Positions 7,619 to 14,894 of a stretch of DNA of 37,298 nt are shown piece by piece; position 1 is the stretch's first letter; every line of letters starts with the position of its first letter. The notes beneath the pieces were generated by a model. That model was given only the letters and a program-made list of their open reading frames with translations. It searched no databases and was not told the origin of the DNA. Source of the stretch: a virus; IMG/VR virus record IMGVR_UViG_3300044691_000359, positions 1 to 37,298 of that record. One strand, given 5' to 3'. A program made the translations under genes and the position numbers.

Positions 7619-8593
7619 GTGACCGAGGAGACGCAGGGCACGCAAGCAGAGCCGCGCCGACAATACTCACCCGGCAGCTCGCTTCTCGGGCACGCATCTC
7701 AGCGCCGTCGAGAAATCCTGGGAGCCACACAAGAAGATGTCGCGGAGCGTTTCGGTGGTCCGTCAGTAGCCAGCTTGCGGACAATCGAAAACTCCCAAGC
7801 AGACAACTACAGGGCGAAGACCCTTTTTTCGCTGGACGCGGCCCTAGCGTGGCCTCGCGGGTCATCAATGGCGTTACTGACTGGCGATTTCGAAAGACTC
7901 GATCCTGAACACAAAGCCTACATGTCCGATAAATTCGGAGTAAATCTCTACGAGCCATTCGGGCCCACTAATTCGGATTTTGACTTCTTCGTGACAATTC
8001 TAATTACGGCGGTATCTGACTCCGACGTCGAAGCATACGACATCCCCGTACGCGCCGCCAGGACGCCAGGCAGCACAGCGAAAGAGAACCAAAAGTCAGA
8101 GGCACCCATAGCTGATCAGCAACCCGAACAGCAGGCTGCAATACCTACCACGTCGCCGGTCGATCTGCCGCTCGACACAAAAAGGAAGCCCAACACCTAC
8201 GAGTACGAACTCCCCCCCAACGACTACCTTGATCTCATCAATAGGCTCAGCCTAGGTCAACTGCGAGGCCTCAAAGACATCGCTCACGGCGCCTTAATAC
8301 TGAGGGATGAACCGCAATTTGACGAAGATGTTGAGTTCCTCCAGGAGGCAGAAAGAGAACTTGCCGCAGAAAAGTCGGTTAGTGAGATAGAGGCGAATCT
8401 AAGGGAAGCTTACACCGACAGTGCTTCCGGAGAACTAATCGACCAACTCTACGCTCAATACAGGGAAGCGCTCGGCGTACTGGGCAGGAACTCGATGATG
8501 AACAGCCTGCTCGTAAATGCCGTCGTGAACGTTCGACGAGCAAGGAAATTTGGGATCACCGGAGACACAAAAGCCGGTGACGTGGATGGCTAG
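7619..8593 (+). CDS. XRE-type immunity repressor
   Basis: 324 residues from the GTG at 7619, which has GGGGAGG six bases upstream. Residues about 22-90 form a lambda-repressor-like helix-turn-helix (RREILGATQEDVAERFGG, then SVASLRTIENSQ). A charged linker follows (residues about 150-200). The C-terminal 120 residues are acidic and helical, probably for oligomerisation; no LexA-type Ser/Lys protease motif is visible. It is transcribed away from the early operon and its stop overlaps the integrase start by eight bases, so repressor and integrase are probably made together. The gene is visibly richer in A and T than its neighbours, suggesting separate acquisition. The repressor role follows from position and the HTH. 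Confidence 0.75.
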   Translation: MTEETQGTQAEPRRQYSPGSSLLGHASQRRREILGATQEDVAERFGGPSVASLRTIENSQADNYRAKTLFSLDAALAWPRGSSMALLTGDFERLDPEHKAYMSDKFGVNLYEPFGPTNSDFDFFVTILITAVSDSDVEAYDIPVRAARTPGSTAKENQKSEAPIADQQPEQQAAIPTTSPVDLPLDTKRKPNTYEYELPPNDYLDLINRLSLGQLRGLKDIAHGALILRDEPQFDEDVEFLQEAERELAAEKSVSEIEANLREAYTDSASGELIDQLYAQYREALGVLGRNSMMNSLLVNAVVNVRRARKFGITGDTKAGDVDG

Positions 8594-9818
8594 CGCGGAG
8601 AGACTTCCAAGTAAGCGGTGGCGTGCTCTGTACGTCGACTCGGCCGGCGCGAAGAAGCGCGTGCCCGGGACATTCCCACGCAAGTCCGACGCCCTCGAAG
8701 CTGCTCAGGAAGCCGAGGTTAAGGCCAGGCGCAAGGCCGCGGCAGCAACCGGCACCCTCTCGGCCAAGACCACGTGGGGCGATTGGTGGTCGATCTTCAA
8801 CAGCGACAGAGTGTTCGAATCGGACACGGGCGGCGTCGAGGCCGCGATCGTCAAGAACTACCTCATGCCCCGGTGGAAAGACGTCGCGCTGAACATGATC
8901 GCGCACAACGAGGTGAAGACGTGGGTTAAAGACCTGCAAACAGGGCACGCTCCGAGCGCCGTCGAACGGCAAGGCTCCAAAGCCCCAAGCTACGTCCAGC
9001 GGGTGTTCTCGGTTTTCTCGGTCTCGATCACGGCCGCCGTGGACCGCGGCGTGCTGACTGCGTCGCCGACTGCAGGCGTCCGGTTACCCAAGAGGCAGCG
9101 GAAACCGAAGAAGGTCATCATGCCGGATGAGGCCGCGACCCTCTCACCGCACCTTGACCAGATCTACCGGGACGCAGTCGACTTCGTCGAGTTGACAGGG
9201 CTGCGCCCGAACGAACTCGCCGGACTACACCGGGACCCTGAGCGGATCGACCTGAAGGGCGGCTGGCTCGTCGTCGCCGACGTGTACGTGTTCAAGGCGA
9301 AGATGATCCGCGGATACCCGAAGGACCGGGAACCGCGCGTACTGCCGCTGAGCCCCAAGGCGATTGAGATCCTCAAGCGCCAGATGGAACGCCCTGCACT
9401 CGAAAACTGCGGCGTCCCGCACATGCGTGACGAGGTATGCAGGCACGACCTAGTCTTCCGCGCTCCCGCCGGCGGCGTCCTGAACCGAGACATCCTCGGG
9501 CACCACCTACGCAAGGCAGCAGCAGCCGCGAAGATCGGCGCCAAGCCTCCATACGCACTGAGGCGCGGCTTCGCCACGCGCCTCGGCAGGTCCAATCTGG
9601 ACATCTTCACGCTGGCCGATTTGATGGGTCACTCGGATATCAATCTCACGCGCGAGTACGTCGGAGAGACCGACGACAAGAAGTCGCGGGTGCTGGCTAG
9701 CTTGGGCGAGCCCGTCCCACTGAAGGCCGTGGGATCGCGTGGGACGGACCGTGGGACGGAGGTCGACAACCAGACGTCACCAGAGCCTCCCAAAGATGAC
9801 GCAAAGCATGTAGTCTGA
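8586..9818 (+). CDS. int: tyrosine integrase
   Basis: 410 residues from the ATG at 8586 (GGTGA just upstream); an in-frame GTG at 8577 is possible. Residues 10-55 resemble the N-terminal arm-binding domain, 60-165 the SAM-like core-binding domain and 180-370 the catalytic domain. Visible catalytic residues are Arg207 (TGLRPNEL), Arg326, His349 (LMGHSDI) and Tyr358 (TREYV). In the usual HxxR box the His is replaced by Tyr (PYALRRGF), a tolerated variation. It overlaps the repressor gene. The repeats in its 3' end and beyond (9713-10062) look like arm-type sites, so attP is probably immediately downstream. It integrates and, with the excisionase, excises the phage. Confidence 0.95.
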   Translation: MASAERLPSKRWRALYVDSAGAKKRVPGTFPRKSDALEAAQEAEVKARRKAAAATGTLSAKTTWGDWWSIFNSDRVFESDTGGVEAAIVKNYLMPRWKDVALNMIAHNEVKTWVKDLQTGHAPSAVERQGSKAPSYVQRVFSVFSVSITAAVDRGVLTASPTAGVRLPKRQRKPKKVIMPDEAATLSPHLDQIYRDAVDFVELTGLRPNELAGLHRDPERIDLKGGWLVVADVYVFKAKMIRGYPKDREPRVLPLSPKAIEILKRQMERPALENCGVPHMRDEVCRHDLVFRAPAGGVLNRDILGHHLRKAAAAAKIGAKPPYALRRGFATRLGRSNLDIFTLADLMGHSDINLTREYVGETDDKKSRVLASLGEPVPLKAVGSRGTDRGTEVDNQTSPEPPKDDAKHVV

Positions 9819-10062
9819 CCAGCAATAACAGTCCTATCCACTACCTCTGACTCCAAGTGAGTCCCACACACGTTTTCCCAGGTCACAGGCGAATGTGGAC
9901 ATGATGTACGTCCACGAGCCGTCGCGGATCCAGCAGTCGAAGGATATTGCGAAGTTCATCACTACCAGCTCAAACAGGTAGTTGAAGATGATCAAGCCTT
10001 AACGTGGGCATGGGACGTACGTGGGATCAGAGAGTCTGAATCCCAGGGAATCCCATGCCCAC
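9713..10062. other. candidate attP region with arm-type repeats
   Basis: No gene lies at 9819-10054. Copies of CGTGGGAY occur at 9728, 9738, 9750 and 10020 on the plus strand, an inverted copy at 9713-9720, and GTCCCAC at 9861; related TGGGCA/TGGGAC words lie at 10004-10016. The repeats flank a clear middle stretch (9868-10002) holding two inverted repeats: GTGGAC-N9-GTCCAC (9895-9915) and ACTACC-N10-GGTAGT (9961-9982). This fits P and P' arms around a core. The three copies inside the integrase gene also encode a GSRGTDRGT repeat, so part of the signal may be coding. No tRNA piece was seen. Confidence 0.45.
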
Positions 10063-10489
10063 CCAGGTACTGCTAGACAGCCCCATCCAGAGCGGCCATG
10101 ACTGGCTCGACATCGGCGTCGGGATGGTCCGGTGCACCAGGTGCCCGGTCCGTGTCACACCGCCCGTCATCAAGCACGGCTTCGTCCCGCCGTGCTCCCC
10201 CGACGAGCAATGCCCCGCGTCCATCTCGCTCGGCCACCACGAGATCACCCTCACCCCGGGCAGCGCGGCCACGTCGGGCTCGTGCCTCTTCTGCTTCACC
10301 GAGTTCGGACCGGCAGGGCCAGGCCCTGCAGCAGGGACGCCGCACCTCTACTCCGACGACTGCCCGTGCGAGCCGCTCGTCCTTGACGGCGGCGGCCGCT
10401 GGCACCGCGGTGACCCGAACACCGTCTTCGAGCCGAGCCCCGGCGACGACATCGACGCCAACGGCTACGCGCTCGTGGACCACAGGTAG
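10055..10489 (+). CDS. Cys-rich cargo protein, unknown
   Basis: 144 residues, no family recognised. It has several paired cysteines: CTRC, CSPDEQC, CLFC and CPC, with His residues between, so one or two zinc sites are likely. It has no signal peptide or membrane segment. It is the first gene of the plus-strand cargo island. Its ATG is inside one arm (10051-10062) of a 12-base inverted repeat whose other arm is at 10004-10015, so translation may be regulated by folding or protein binding. The ribosome site is weak. Confidence 0.65.
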   Translation: MPTQVLLDSPIQSGHDWLDIGVGMVRCTRCPVRVTPPVIKHGFVPPCSPDEQCPASISLGHHEITLTPGSAATSGSCLFCFTEFGPAGPGPAAGTPHLYSDDCPCEPLVLDGGGRWHRGDPNTVFEPSPGDDIDANGYALVDHR

Positions 10490-10495
10490 CCCGCG

Positions 10496-10999
10496 ATGTC
10501 GACGCTCGAAGTATGGCGCCCGGTCGCGAGGTACGAAGGCATCTACGAGGTATCCGACATTGGACGGGTACGGAGTCTCGAACGAATCGGCACCTTCGGC
10601 CGCCGGTGGCCCTCGGTGCTGCGCCGCACGCACATCAATGTCACTGGCTACCGAGCACTGCCGCTCTACCGAGGAGATGGCGGGGCCAGTCACCGCATAC
10701 ACAGGCTGGTCTGCGAGGCATTCCACGGGACGCCCCTGCCGGGTCAAGTGGTTCGACACCTCGACGGCGACTGCCTGAACAACTGCGCCGAGAACCTGAC
10801 GTGGGGAACGTTCAGCGAGAACTCTCGGGACGCGGTACGTCACAGGACGAACAACAACTCGGCCAAGGACTCCTGCAAGAACGGGCACCTGCTCGAGGGC
10901 GCGAATCTGCATATCGCACCGACCGGCTACCGCGTGTGCCGGACCTGCAATCGCAACGCGGTAGCTCGGTATGTCGCCCGCAAGGCGGACCACCGATGA
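10496..10999 (+). CDS. NUMOD4-HNH homing endonuclease
   Basis: 167 residues. Residues 6-30 (VWRPVARYEGIYEVSDIGRV) are a clear NUMOD4 motif. Residues about 68-110 form an HNH core: IHRLVCEAFHG, VRHLDGD, NNCAENLTWGT. The C-terminus adds a zinc-binding SCKNGHL ... RVCRTCNR segment common in actinophage HNH proteins. Such free-standing enzymes nick or cut DNA at a specific site and spread as selfish genes. It begins six bases after the Cys-rich gene and overlaps the mannosyltransferase start by ATGA, so it is embedded in the cargo operon. Confidence 0.9.
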   Translation: MSTLEVWRPVARYEGIYEVSDIGRVRSLERIGTFGRRWPSVLRRTHINVTGYRALPLYRGDGGASHRIHRLVCEAFHGTPLPGQVVRHLDGDCLNNCAENLTWGTFSENSRDAVRHRTNNNSAKDSCKNGHLLEGANLHIAPTGYRVCRTCNRNAVARYVARKADHR

Positions 11000-12189
11000 C
11001 GGCGACCGCGTTCCTCACCGCACCGGCCATCGCGACCGTATCCGTGCCAAAGGCGACCCACGTCGCCGTCCCACGCTGGGCACGCTCGACGTACCTGCGC
11101 GCGGTCGTCCTCTACCTCGCCGTCCGCGCGCTCGGCATCGGCGTCCTCGCGGTCATGGCCAGCCGCGCGCACCTGCCGCTCCTCGACCGGCTCACCGCGT
11201 GGGACGGGCAGTGGTACCTCAACCTCGCGCAGGCCGGCTACGGCATGACCGGCACCATCGACGCCACCGGCAAGCCCTTCGCCGACGCACCGATGGCGTT
11301 CTTCCCGCTCTACCCCTCGCTCATCTCCCTGGTGCACAACCTGCCAGGGGTCAGCCTCACCGCGGCCGGGATCGTCGTCAGCACGCTGGCCGGTACGGCG
11401 GCCGCGTGCGCGCTGCTGCGCATCGGCCGGCTCGTCTCCCCCGGCTCGACGCGGACCGGTCTGATCCTCGTCGCACTGTGGGCCGGGGCGCCGATGGCCA
11501 TCACCGAAAGCATGGTCTACACGGAGGCGTTGTTCACCGCGCTCGCCGCGTGGGCGCTCGTCGGCGTGCTCGAGAGGAACTGGTACCTGGCCGGCGCGGC
11601 TTGCCTGTTCGCCGGGCTGACCCGCTCGACCGCGGTCGTCATCATCGCCGTCGTCCTGATCGCCGCGTTGATCGCGTTCTACCGGGATCTCGCCCGCTGG
11701 CCGGCACTCGCCGCCGCGGTCGCCGCGCCGCTCGGACTCGTCGCGTACTGGGGCTCCGTTGCCATCCGGACGGGCAGCCTCACCGGCTGGCAGGACATCG
11801 AGATGCGCGGCTGGAACACGCGGTGGGACTTCGGCAGGGAGGCGTGGCTGTTCATCAAGGGCAACCTGTTCGGCGATGGGCCGACGTTCGAGGTGGTCGT
11901 CGTCGCGGTCGTGCTCGGCGCCATCGTCCTCGCCGGGCTGTCGGTGCGTCGGCTGCCGTGGCCACTCGCCGCGTACGCCGTCGGTGTCGTCCTGCTCGTC
12001 GTCGGCACAGCGGGCCTGCCGTTCGCGAAGTCCCGCTTCCTGCTCCCCGACTTCCCCCTGCTCATCCCGATCGCTATCGGCCTGGCGAAATGCCGCACCT
12101 CGACCGCTATGTGGGCGACGGTCGCGTTCGTGCTCGCCGGGTCCTGGTTCTCCGCCTACTCACTCACCGTTTGGAGGTACGCGATCTGA
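10996..12189 (+). CDS. PIG-V/GT-C type membrane mannosyltransferase
   Basis: 397 residues from the ATG at 10996, which overlaps the HNH stop (ATGA). It is a polytopic membrane protein with about nine to eleven hydrophobic helices. The first periplasmic loop carries TAWDGQWYLNLAQAGYG (Asp70) and then MAFFPLYPSLI, the hallmark of the PIG-V/GPI mannosyltransferase 2 family and related actinobacterial GT-C enzymes, which move a sugar from a polyprenyl-phosphate donor to an outside acceptor. A later loop has SLTGWQDIEMRGWNTRWDFG. On a phage this suggests modification of a cell-surface glycan or glycoprotein in the lysogen. It is followed by an overlapping 36-residue membrane peptide. The acceptor and sugar are unknown. 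Confidence 0.8.
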   Translation: MTATAFLTAPAIATVSVPKATHVAVPRWARSTYLRAVVLYLAVRALGIGVLAVMASRAHLPLLDRLTAWDGQWYLNLAQAGYGMTGTIDATGKPFADAPMAFFPLYPSLISLVHNLPGVSLTAAGIVVSTLAGTAAACALLRIGRLVSPGSTRTGLILVALWAGAPMAITESMVYTEALFTALAAWALVGVLERNWYLAGAACLFAGLTRSTAVVIIAVVLIAALIAFYRDLARWPALAAAVAAPLGLVAYWGSVAIRTGSLTGWQDIEMRGWNTRWDFGREAWLFIKGNLFGDGPTFEVVVVAVVLGAIVLAGLSVRRLPWPLAAYAVGVVLLVVGTAGLPFAKSRFLLPDFPLLIPIAIGLAKCRTSTAMWATVAFVLAGSWFSAYSLTVWRYAI

Positions 12190-12299
12190 TGCGCTGGCAC
12201 CGTTGCCACCACCATCACCGGCCGCCGAACTACATGCTCCGGCGCGCAATCCTTGTCGGGCTTCTACTTCTCGCCGGGATCTACGCAGCCACTCACTAA
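12189..12299 (+). CDS. 36-residue membrane peptide coupled to mannosyltransferase
   Basis: The ATG shares its A with the mannosyltransferase stop (TGATG at 12187-12191). The peptide starts MRWHRCHHHHRPPNY and then has one hydrophobic helix (AILVGLLLLAGIYAA). The coupling and the clean hydrophobic segment argue for a real gene, perhaps an accessory subunit. The His-rich start could bind metal. No family is known to me. Confidence 0.5.
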   Translation: MRWHRCHHHHRPPNYMLRRAILVGLLLLAGIYAATH

Positions 12300-12315
12300 C
12301 CGAGATCACGGTTAG
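12296..12315 (+). terminator. small hairpin after the mannosyltransferase operon
   Basis: CTAACCG at 12296-12302 pairs perfectly with CGGTTAG at 12309-12315 and covers the stop codon of the 36-residue peptide. It has no T-tract, so it is a weak terminator at most. The rest of the gap to 12392 holds the ribosome site AGAGGA of the next gene. Confidence 0.35.
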
Positions 12316-12392
12316 ACCGTCGCCGTTCGTATTCCGTAACACCCTTCCCACGCTTAGCGAATAGTGCACCGACGAAGAAAGAGGAAACGCCA

Positions 12393-13007
12393 ATGCCAGA
12401 CCAGAACCCTTACGCGCCACCTGCGGACAACAATGCGTACATGCCTCCGGTGAATCCCCACCACTTCGGGAATCTGCCAATTGAGCCACCGAGCAAGCAG
12501 AAGCACACCCTGCGCACCGTCATGCTCGTCATCGGCTCGCTCGTCGGCGTGCTGTTCATCGGCGGCATCATCGCTGCAGCGACCGGGGCCGCCTCGAAGG
12601 GTCCGACCACAGTCGGCGCCGGCGTCTCCTCGGCCGACACCCAGCAAGTCGCCGCGCCTGCCGCGCCGATATTCACCACTGCCGCCACGCCGACACTTAT
12701 CCCGGTTCCTGTGGTGCCCCCCAAGCCGAGCGACTTCACCGCCACCGTCAAGACGATGAGCAAGCACTGCTTTGGGTCTGCAGGGTGCAACGTCGCCGTC
12801 CAGCCCGACCTCAGCTACCACGGGATCGCCGACCTGACGGCGATGACGTGCTCAATCACCTACAACGTTTCGGGCGACGAGTCTGGGCCCACGATCGAGA
12901 CCGGCACGACCTCGGGTAGCCAGTTCAGCTTCACCGAGTCCTTGATCAGCACTCCGTCGAGCAAGACGAAGATCGCTATCACGGTCACGGACGTCACCTG
13001 CAACTAA
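12393..13007 (+). CDS. membrane-anchored exported protein, unknown
   Basis: 204 residues. The layout is a Pro/Asn-rich cytoplasmic start (residues 1-38), one membrane helix (about 41-67, VMLVIGSLVGVLFIGGIIAA), a Pro/Ala/Thr-rich stalk to about 115 and an outside domain with four cysteines (HCFGSAGC, MTCSITYNV and a C-terminal VTCN), probably paired. The outside domain is a small beta-rich fold. The start has AGAGGA upstream and the gene ends at a strong terminator. Anchored surface proteins on temperate phages often change adsorption or exclude superinfection; that role is inference. Confidence 0.75.
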   Translation: MPDQNPYAPPADNNAYMPPVNPHHFGNLPIEPPSKQKHTLRTVMLVIGSLVGVLFIGGIIAAATGAASKGPTTVGAGVSSADTQQVAAPAAPIFTTAATPTLIPVPVVPPKPSDFTATVKTMSKHCFGSAGCNVAVQPDLSYHGIADLTAMTCSITYNVSGDESGPTIETGTTSGSQFSFTESLISTPSSKTKIAITVTDVTCN

Positions 13008-13011
13008 ACCC

Positions 13012-13068
13012 CGAGCAGCAGAACGCCCCGGCGCAGTATCGGTGTGCGCCGGGGCGTTCTGCTGCTCG
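13012..13068. terminator. strong bidirectional intrinsic terminator
   Basis: A perfect 24-base-pair stem (13012-13035 with 13045-13068) with a nine-base loop sits exactly between two convergent genes, the exported protein (plus) and DUF397 (minus). It starts five bases after one stop and ends one base before the other. It lacks T-tracts, as is common in high-GC actinobacteria. Confidence 0.9.
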
Positions 13069-13069
13069 G

Positions 13070-13258
13070 TTACTGCTGGGTCTTGACCGCGGCGGTGAAT
13101 GCGGCCCACTGAGAGCTGCTAACGGTCAACTTGCCACCCTCGCGGTTCTTGGTGTCTCGCACGCCGACAACGTTGCCAGTGGCGACCTCGACGCAGTTGT
13201 CGGTTGATCCGCTGTAGCTTGACTTTTTCCAGGGTCCCGCCCGCTCGGGTACGGTCAT
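13070..13258 (-). CDS. DUF397 protein
   Basis: 62 residues with the DUF397 signature: WKKSSYSGSTDNCVEVA, GVRDTKNREGGKL and QWAAFTAAV. These small actinobacterial proteins are nearly always next to an XRE-DUF5753 regulator, as here, where they overlap by four bases (13255-13258). In streptomycetes such pairs affect development and antibiotic production. The exact biochemistry of DUF397 is unclear; it may act as a partner of the regulator. Confidence 0.92.
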   Translation of the reverse strand: MTVPERAGPWKKSSYSGSTDNCVEVATGNVVGVRDTKNREGGKLTVSSSQWAAFTAAVKTQQ

Positions 13259-14103
13259 CTTGTCGTCTCCTTGCCCTTGATGACATCGGCGATGAGCTCA
13301 GCTGTGTCGGTCGGGCTCATCGCCACTTCTTCCACCCTGTTCAGTGCACGTTCATACGGCCCAACTTCGTTGGGCTCGTGCAGAAACAGGCCGGAAATCT
13401 TGTTCTCGAGGTGCACGATCGAACCGCGATCGGCGAACTGCGCGATCGAGAACGGTCCCTCGAGGCCGGGATGCCACGTCGTGCGCGTCGGGATCACGCG
13501 GAGCTCGACGTTCGAGCGCTCCCCCATCTCCAGCAGGAACGCCAACTGCTCGAGCATGACCTCTTCGCCGCCGATGAGTTCGAGAAGCACCGGCTCCCAC
13601 AAGAACGCGCGCAGCTCAACCGGTTCCTTGCGGGTGATCGATTCCCGCCGGCCGACACGAACGGCGACCTTGAGGTCGATCTCCTCGCGGGGCACCTCGG
13701 CGGCGATCATCACGGCTCGCGCGTAGGGACCCGCCTGCAGCAGCCCGGGGATGAGCAGCGGCGAAACGGCGACGATGGTCTGCGCAGTGCGCTCGATCTC
13801 GAGAAGCGCGGACAGTTGGCCTTGCTGCTCCGGCATGCCGACCGAGAGCCAGTGCGCCGCGTCGGTGTCGCGGGACATCTCGACGAGCGCCTGACGAACG
13901 TCAACGGGTGCGTCGGCGACGGTGAGGAACGCAGCGACGTCGGCTTCGGATGGTGTCCTGTCGCCGGTTTCCCAGCGGGAGACGGTGGGGTGGGCGTAGC
14001 CAAGACGTAGCGCCATCGCACGTACTGAAAGGCCGTCGACAGCTTCACGGGCCTTGCGCAGCTCGGCGCCGAGGGCACGGCTCTTCGGGGTGGTACCAGC
14101 CAT
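13255..14103 (-). CDS. XRE-family regulator with DUF5753 domain
   Basis: 282 residues from the ATG at 14103. Residues about 10-65 form a helix-turn-helix (LGAELRKAREAVDGLSVRAM, then HPTVSRWETGDRTPS). The rest (about 90-275) is the DUF5753 domain with its usual LLIPGLLQAGPYARAV and EQLAFLLEMGERSNVELRVI segments. This family is abundant on actinobacterial chromosomes and uncommon as phage cargo. A TATTCT box lies seven bases before the ATG and there is no ribosome site, so the mRNA is probably leaderless. It faces a rightward operon whose promoter carries a triple GGTACC site and may control it. Confidence 0.92.
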   Translation of the reverse strand: MAGTTPKSRALGAELRKAREAVDGLSVRAMALRLGYAHPTVSRWETGDRTPSEADVAAFLTVADAPVDVRQALVEMSRDTDAAHWLSVGMPEQQGQLSALLEIERTAQTIVAVSPLLIPGLLQAGPYARAVMIAAEVPREEIDLKVAVRVGRRESITRKEPVELRAFLWEPVLLELIGGEEVMLEQLAFLLEMGERSNVELRVIPTRTTWHPGLEGPFSIAQFADRGSIVHLENKISGLFLHEPNEVGPYERALNRVEEVAMSPTDTAELIADVIKGKETTR

Positions 14104-14110
14104 GGACCAC

Positions 14111-14138
14111 AGAATACGCACACGTTGGGCCCCGTCAG
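14111..14138 (-). promoter_or_regulatory. candidate leaderless promoter of the XRE-DUF5753 gene
   Basis: On the minus strand CTGACG (14138-14133), a 16-base spacer and TATTCT (14116-14111). The -10 box ends seven bases before the ATG at 14103, so transcription would begin at or next to the start codon. The absence of a ribosome site agrees with this. Confidence 0.5.
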
Positions 14139-14157
14139 GGGTCACCCGATTGGTGCA

Positions 14158-14219
14158 TTGAGTTCTGGGTGGTGCCATGCCGATACTTGGTTGGTACCGC
14201 CGGTACCACTGGTACCAAC
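14158..14219 (+). promoter_or_regulatory. promoter with triple GGTACC operator-like site
   Basis: TTGAGT (14158-14163), an 18-base spacer and GATACT (14182-14187) form a plausible promoter for the rightward genes. At the expected start point lies a symmetric array: GTTGGTACC (14190-14198), a central GGTACC (14202-14207) and GGTACCAAC (14211-14219). All three share one centre of symmetry at 14204.5. This looks like a repressor site, most simply for the neighbouring XRE-DUF5753 protein. Confidence 0.5.
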
Positions 14220-14255
14220 GCGGTGGCGAGGCCGAGACAAGCGGAAGGCTACGGG

Positions 14256-14495
14256 ATGTCGGACTACGAGTGGCGCAGCACCTGGCCGGTTCAGGGCAAG
14301 GCGCTCGACGGCGGCACCGTCTCCGTGGTCATGGGCCTGCTCGAGAGACCTGACGGCACCTGGCTGGGGATCGCCATAGACGGCGCCGACCCGATCCTTC
14401 TCCCGATCAAGGAAGCCATCGCGCACAGCATGGCCGTCCGGGACGCGATCGCCGAGAGGTACCGCATCTCCAACCACGAGGGCGGTGGCCTGTGA
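14256..14495 (+). CDS. small cargo protein, unknown
   Basis: 79 residues from the ATG at 14256, with GGAAGG about eight bases upstream. It looks like a compact beta-rich start (GTVSVVMGLLERPDGTWLGI) followed by a helix. It is the first gene behind the promoter with the triple GGTACC site, and it overlaps the next gene by four bases (GTGA). No family recognised. Confidence 0.7.
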   Translation: MSDYEWRSTWPVQGKALDGGTVSVVMGLLERPDGTWLGIAIDGADPILLPIKEAIAHSMAVRDAIAERYRISNHEGGGL

Positions 14496-14614
14496 GCTGG
14501 TTCAGCAACTCCGGGTCCGGCCCCGAGGTCCCGTACGAGCCACCGAAGGACGACGACAAGCAGGCGAAGGCCGAACCGGACGCGGCGTCCGCCACCGGAG
14601 AGGACGACCAGTGA
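14492..14614 (+). CDS. 40-residue acidic peptide
   Basis: Starts at a GTG overlapping the previous stop (14492-14495) and ends in a GTGA overlap with the next gene (14611-14614). It is polar and low-complexity (YEPPKDDDKQAKAEPDAASA). The tight coupling on both sides argues that it is translated. Function unknown. Confidence 0.55.
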   Translation: MSWFSNSGSGPEVPYEPPKDDDKQAKAEPDAASATGEDDQ

Positions 14615-14886
14615 CCGTCACCGAGCACCGCCAAACCGCCTTCGACACCGCCGCCTGCTACATGCCGGTCACGATGGGCGGTGTCAGGCACCTCACCTAC
14701 ATGCCGCCGATCGCTCCGTACGCAGGCACTCGGGTGGAGTTGGCGTGCGAGCTCGTCCGCACCGTAGGCCGAGAGACCTGGCACGACGCGCTGTTCGACT
14801 GCCACCTCTGCACCGTGCTGTACGACCCCACTCGAGCTGCCCGGTCGGCGCGCCCGTCTCCCGATGGCGCCGCGCTGACTGGGTGA
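14611..14886 (+). CDS. small cargo protein with possible zinc site, unknown
   Basis: 91 residues from a GTG coupled to the previous gene. It has a Cys near the start (TAACYMPV) and later an LACELVR plus a FDCHLCTVLYD segment. The CHLC pair with nearby His suggests a metal site. It is the last of the three coupled small genes and is followed within ten bases by the first hairpin of the array at 14895. Confidence 0.65.
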   Translation: MTVTEHRQTAFDTAACYMPVTMGGVRHLTYMPPIAPYAGTRVELACELVRTVGRETWHDALFDCHLCTVLYDPTRAARSARPSPDGAALTG

Positions 14887-14894
14887 CCAACCCT

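Noticed and set aside
7619-8593. Integration-dependent immunity of the BPs/Brujita type
   Set aside because: Gene order is similar, but the repressor end has no degradation-tag-like residues and the att-like repeats lie after the integrase, not in the repressor.
9819-10054. tRNA gene or tRNA fragment as attachment site
   Set aside because: No cloverleaf, T-arm consensus or CCA end could be recognised after the integrase, nor elsewhere in the window.
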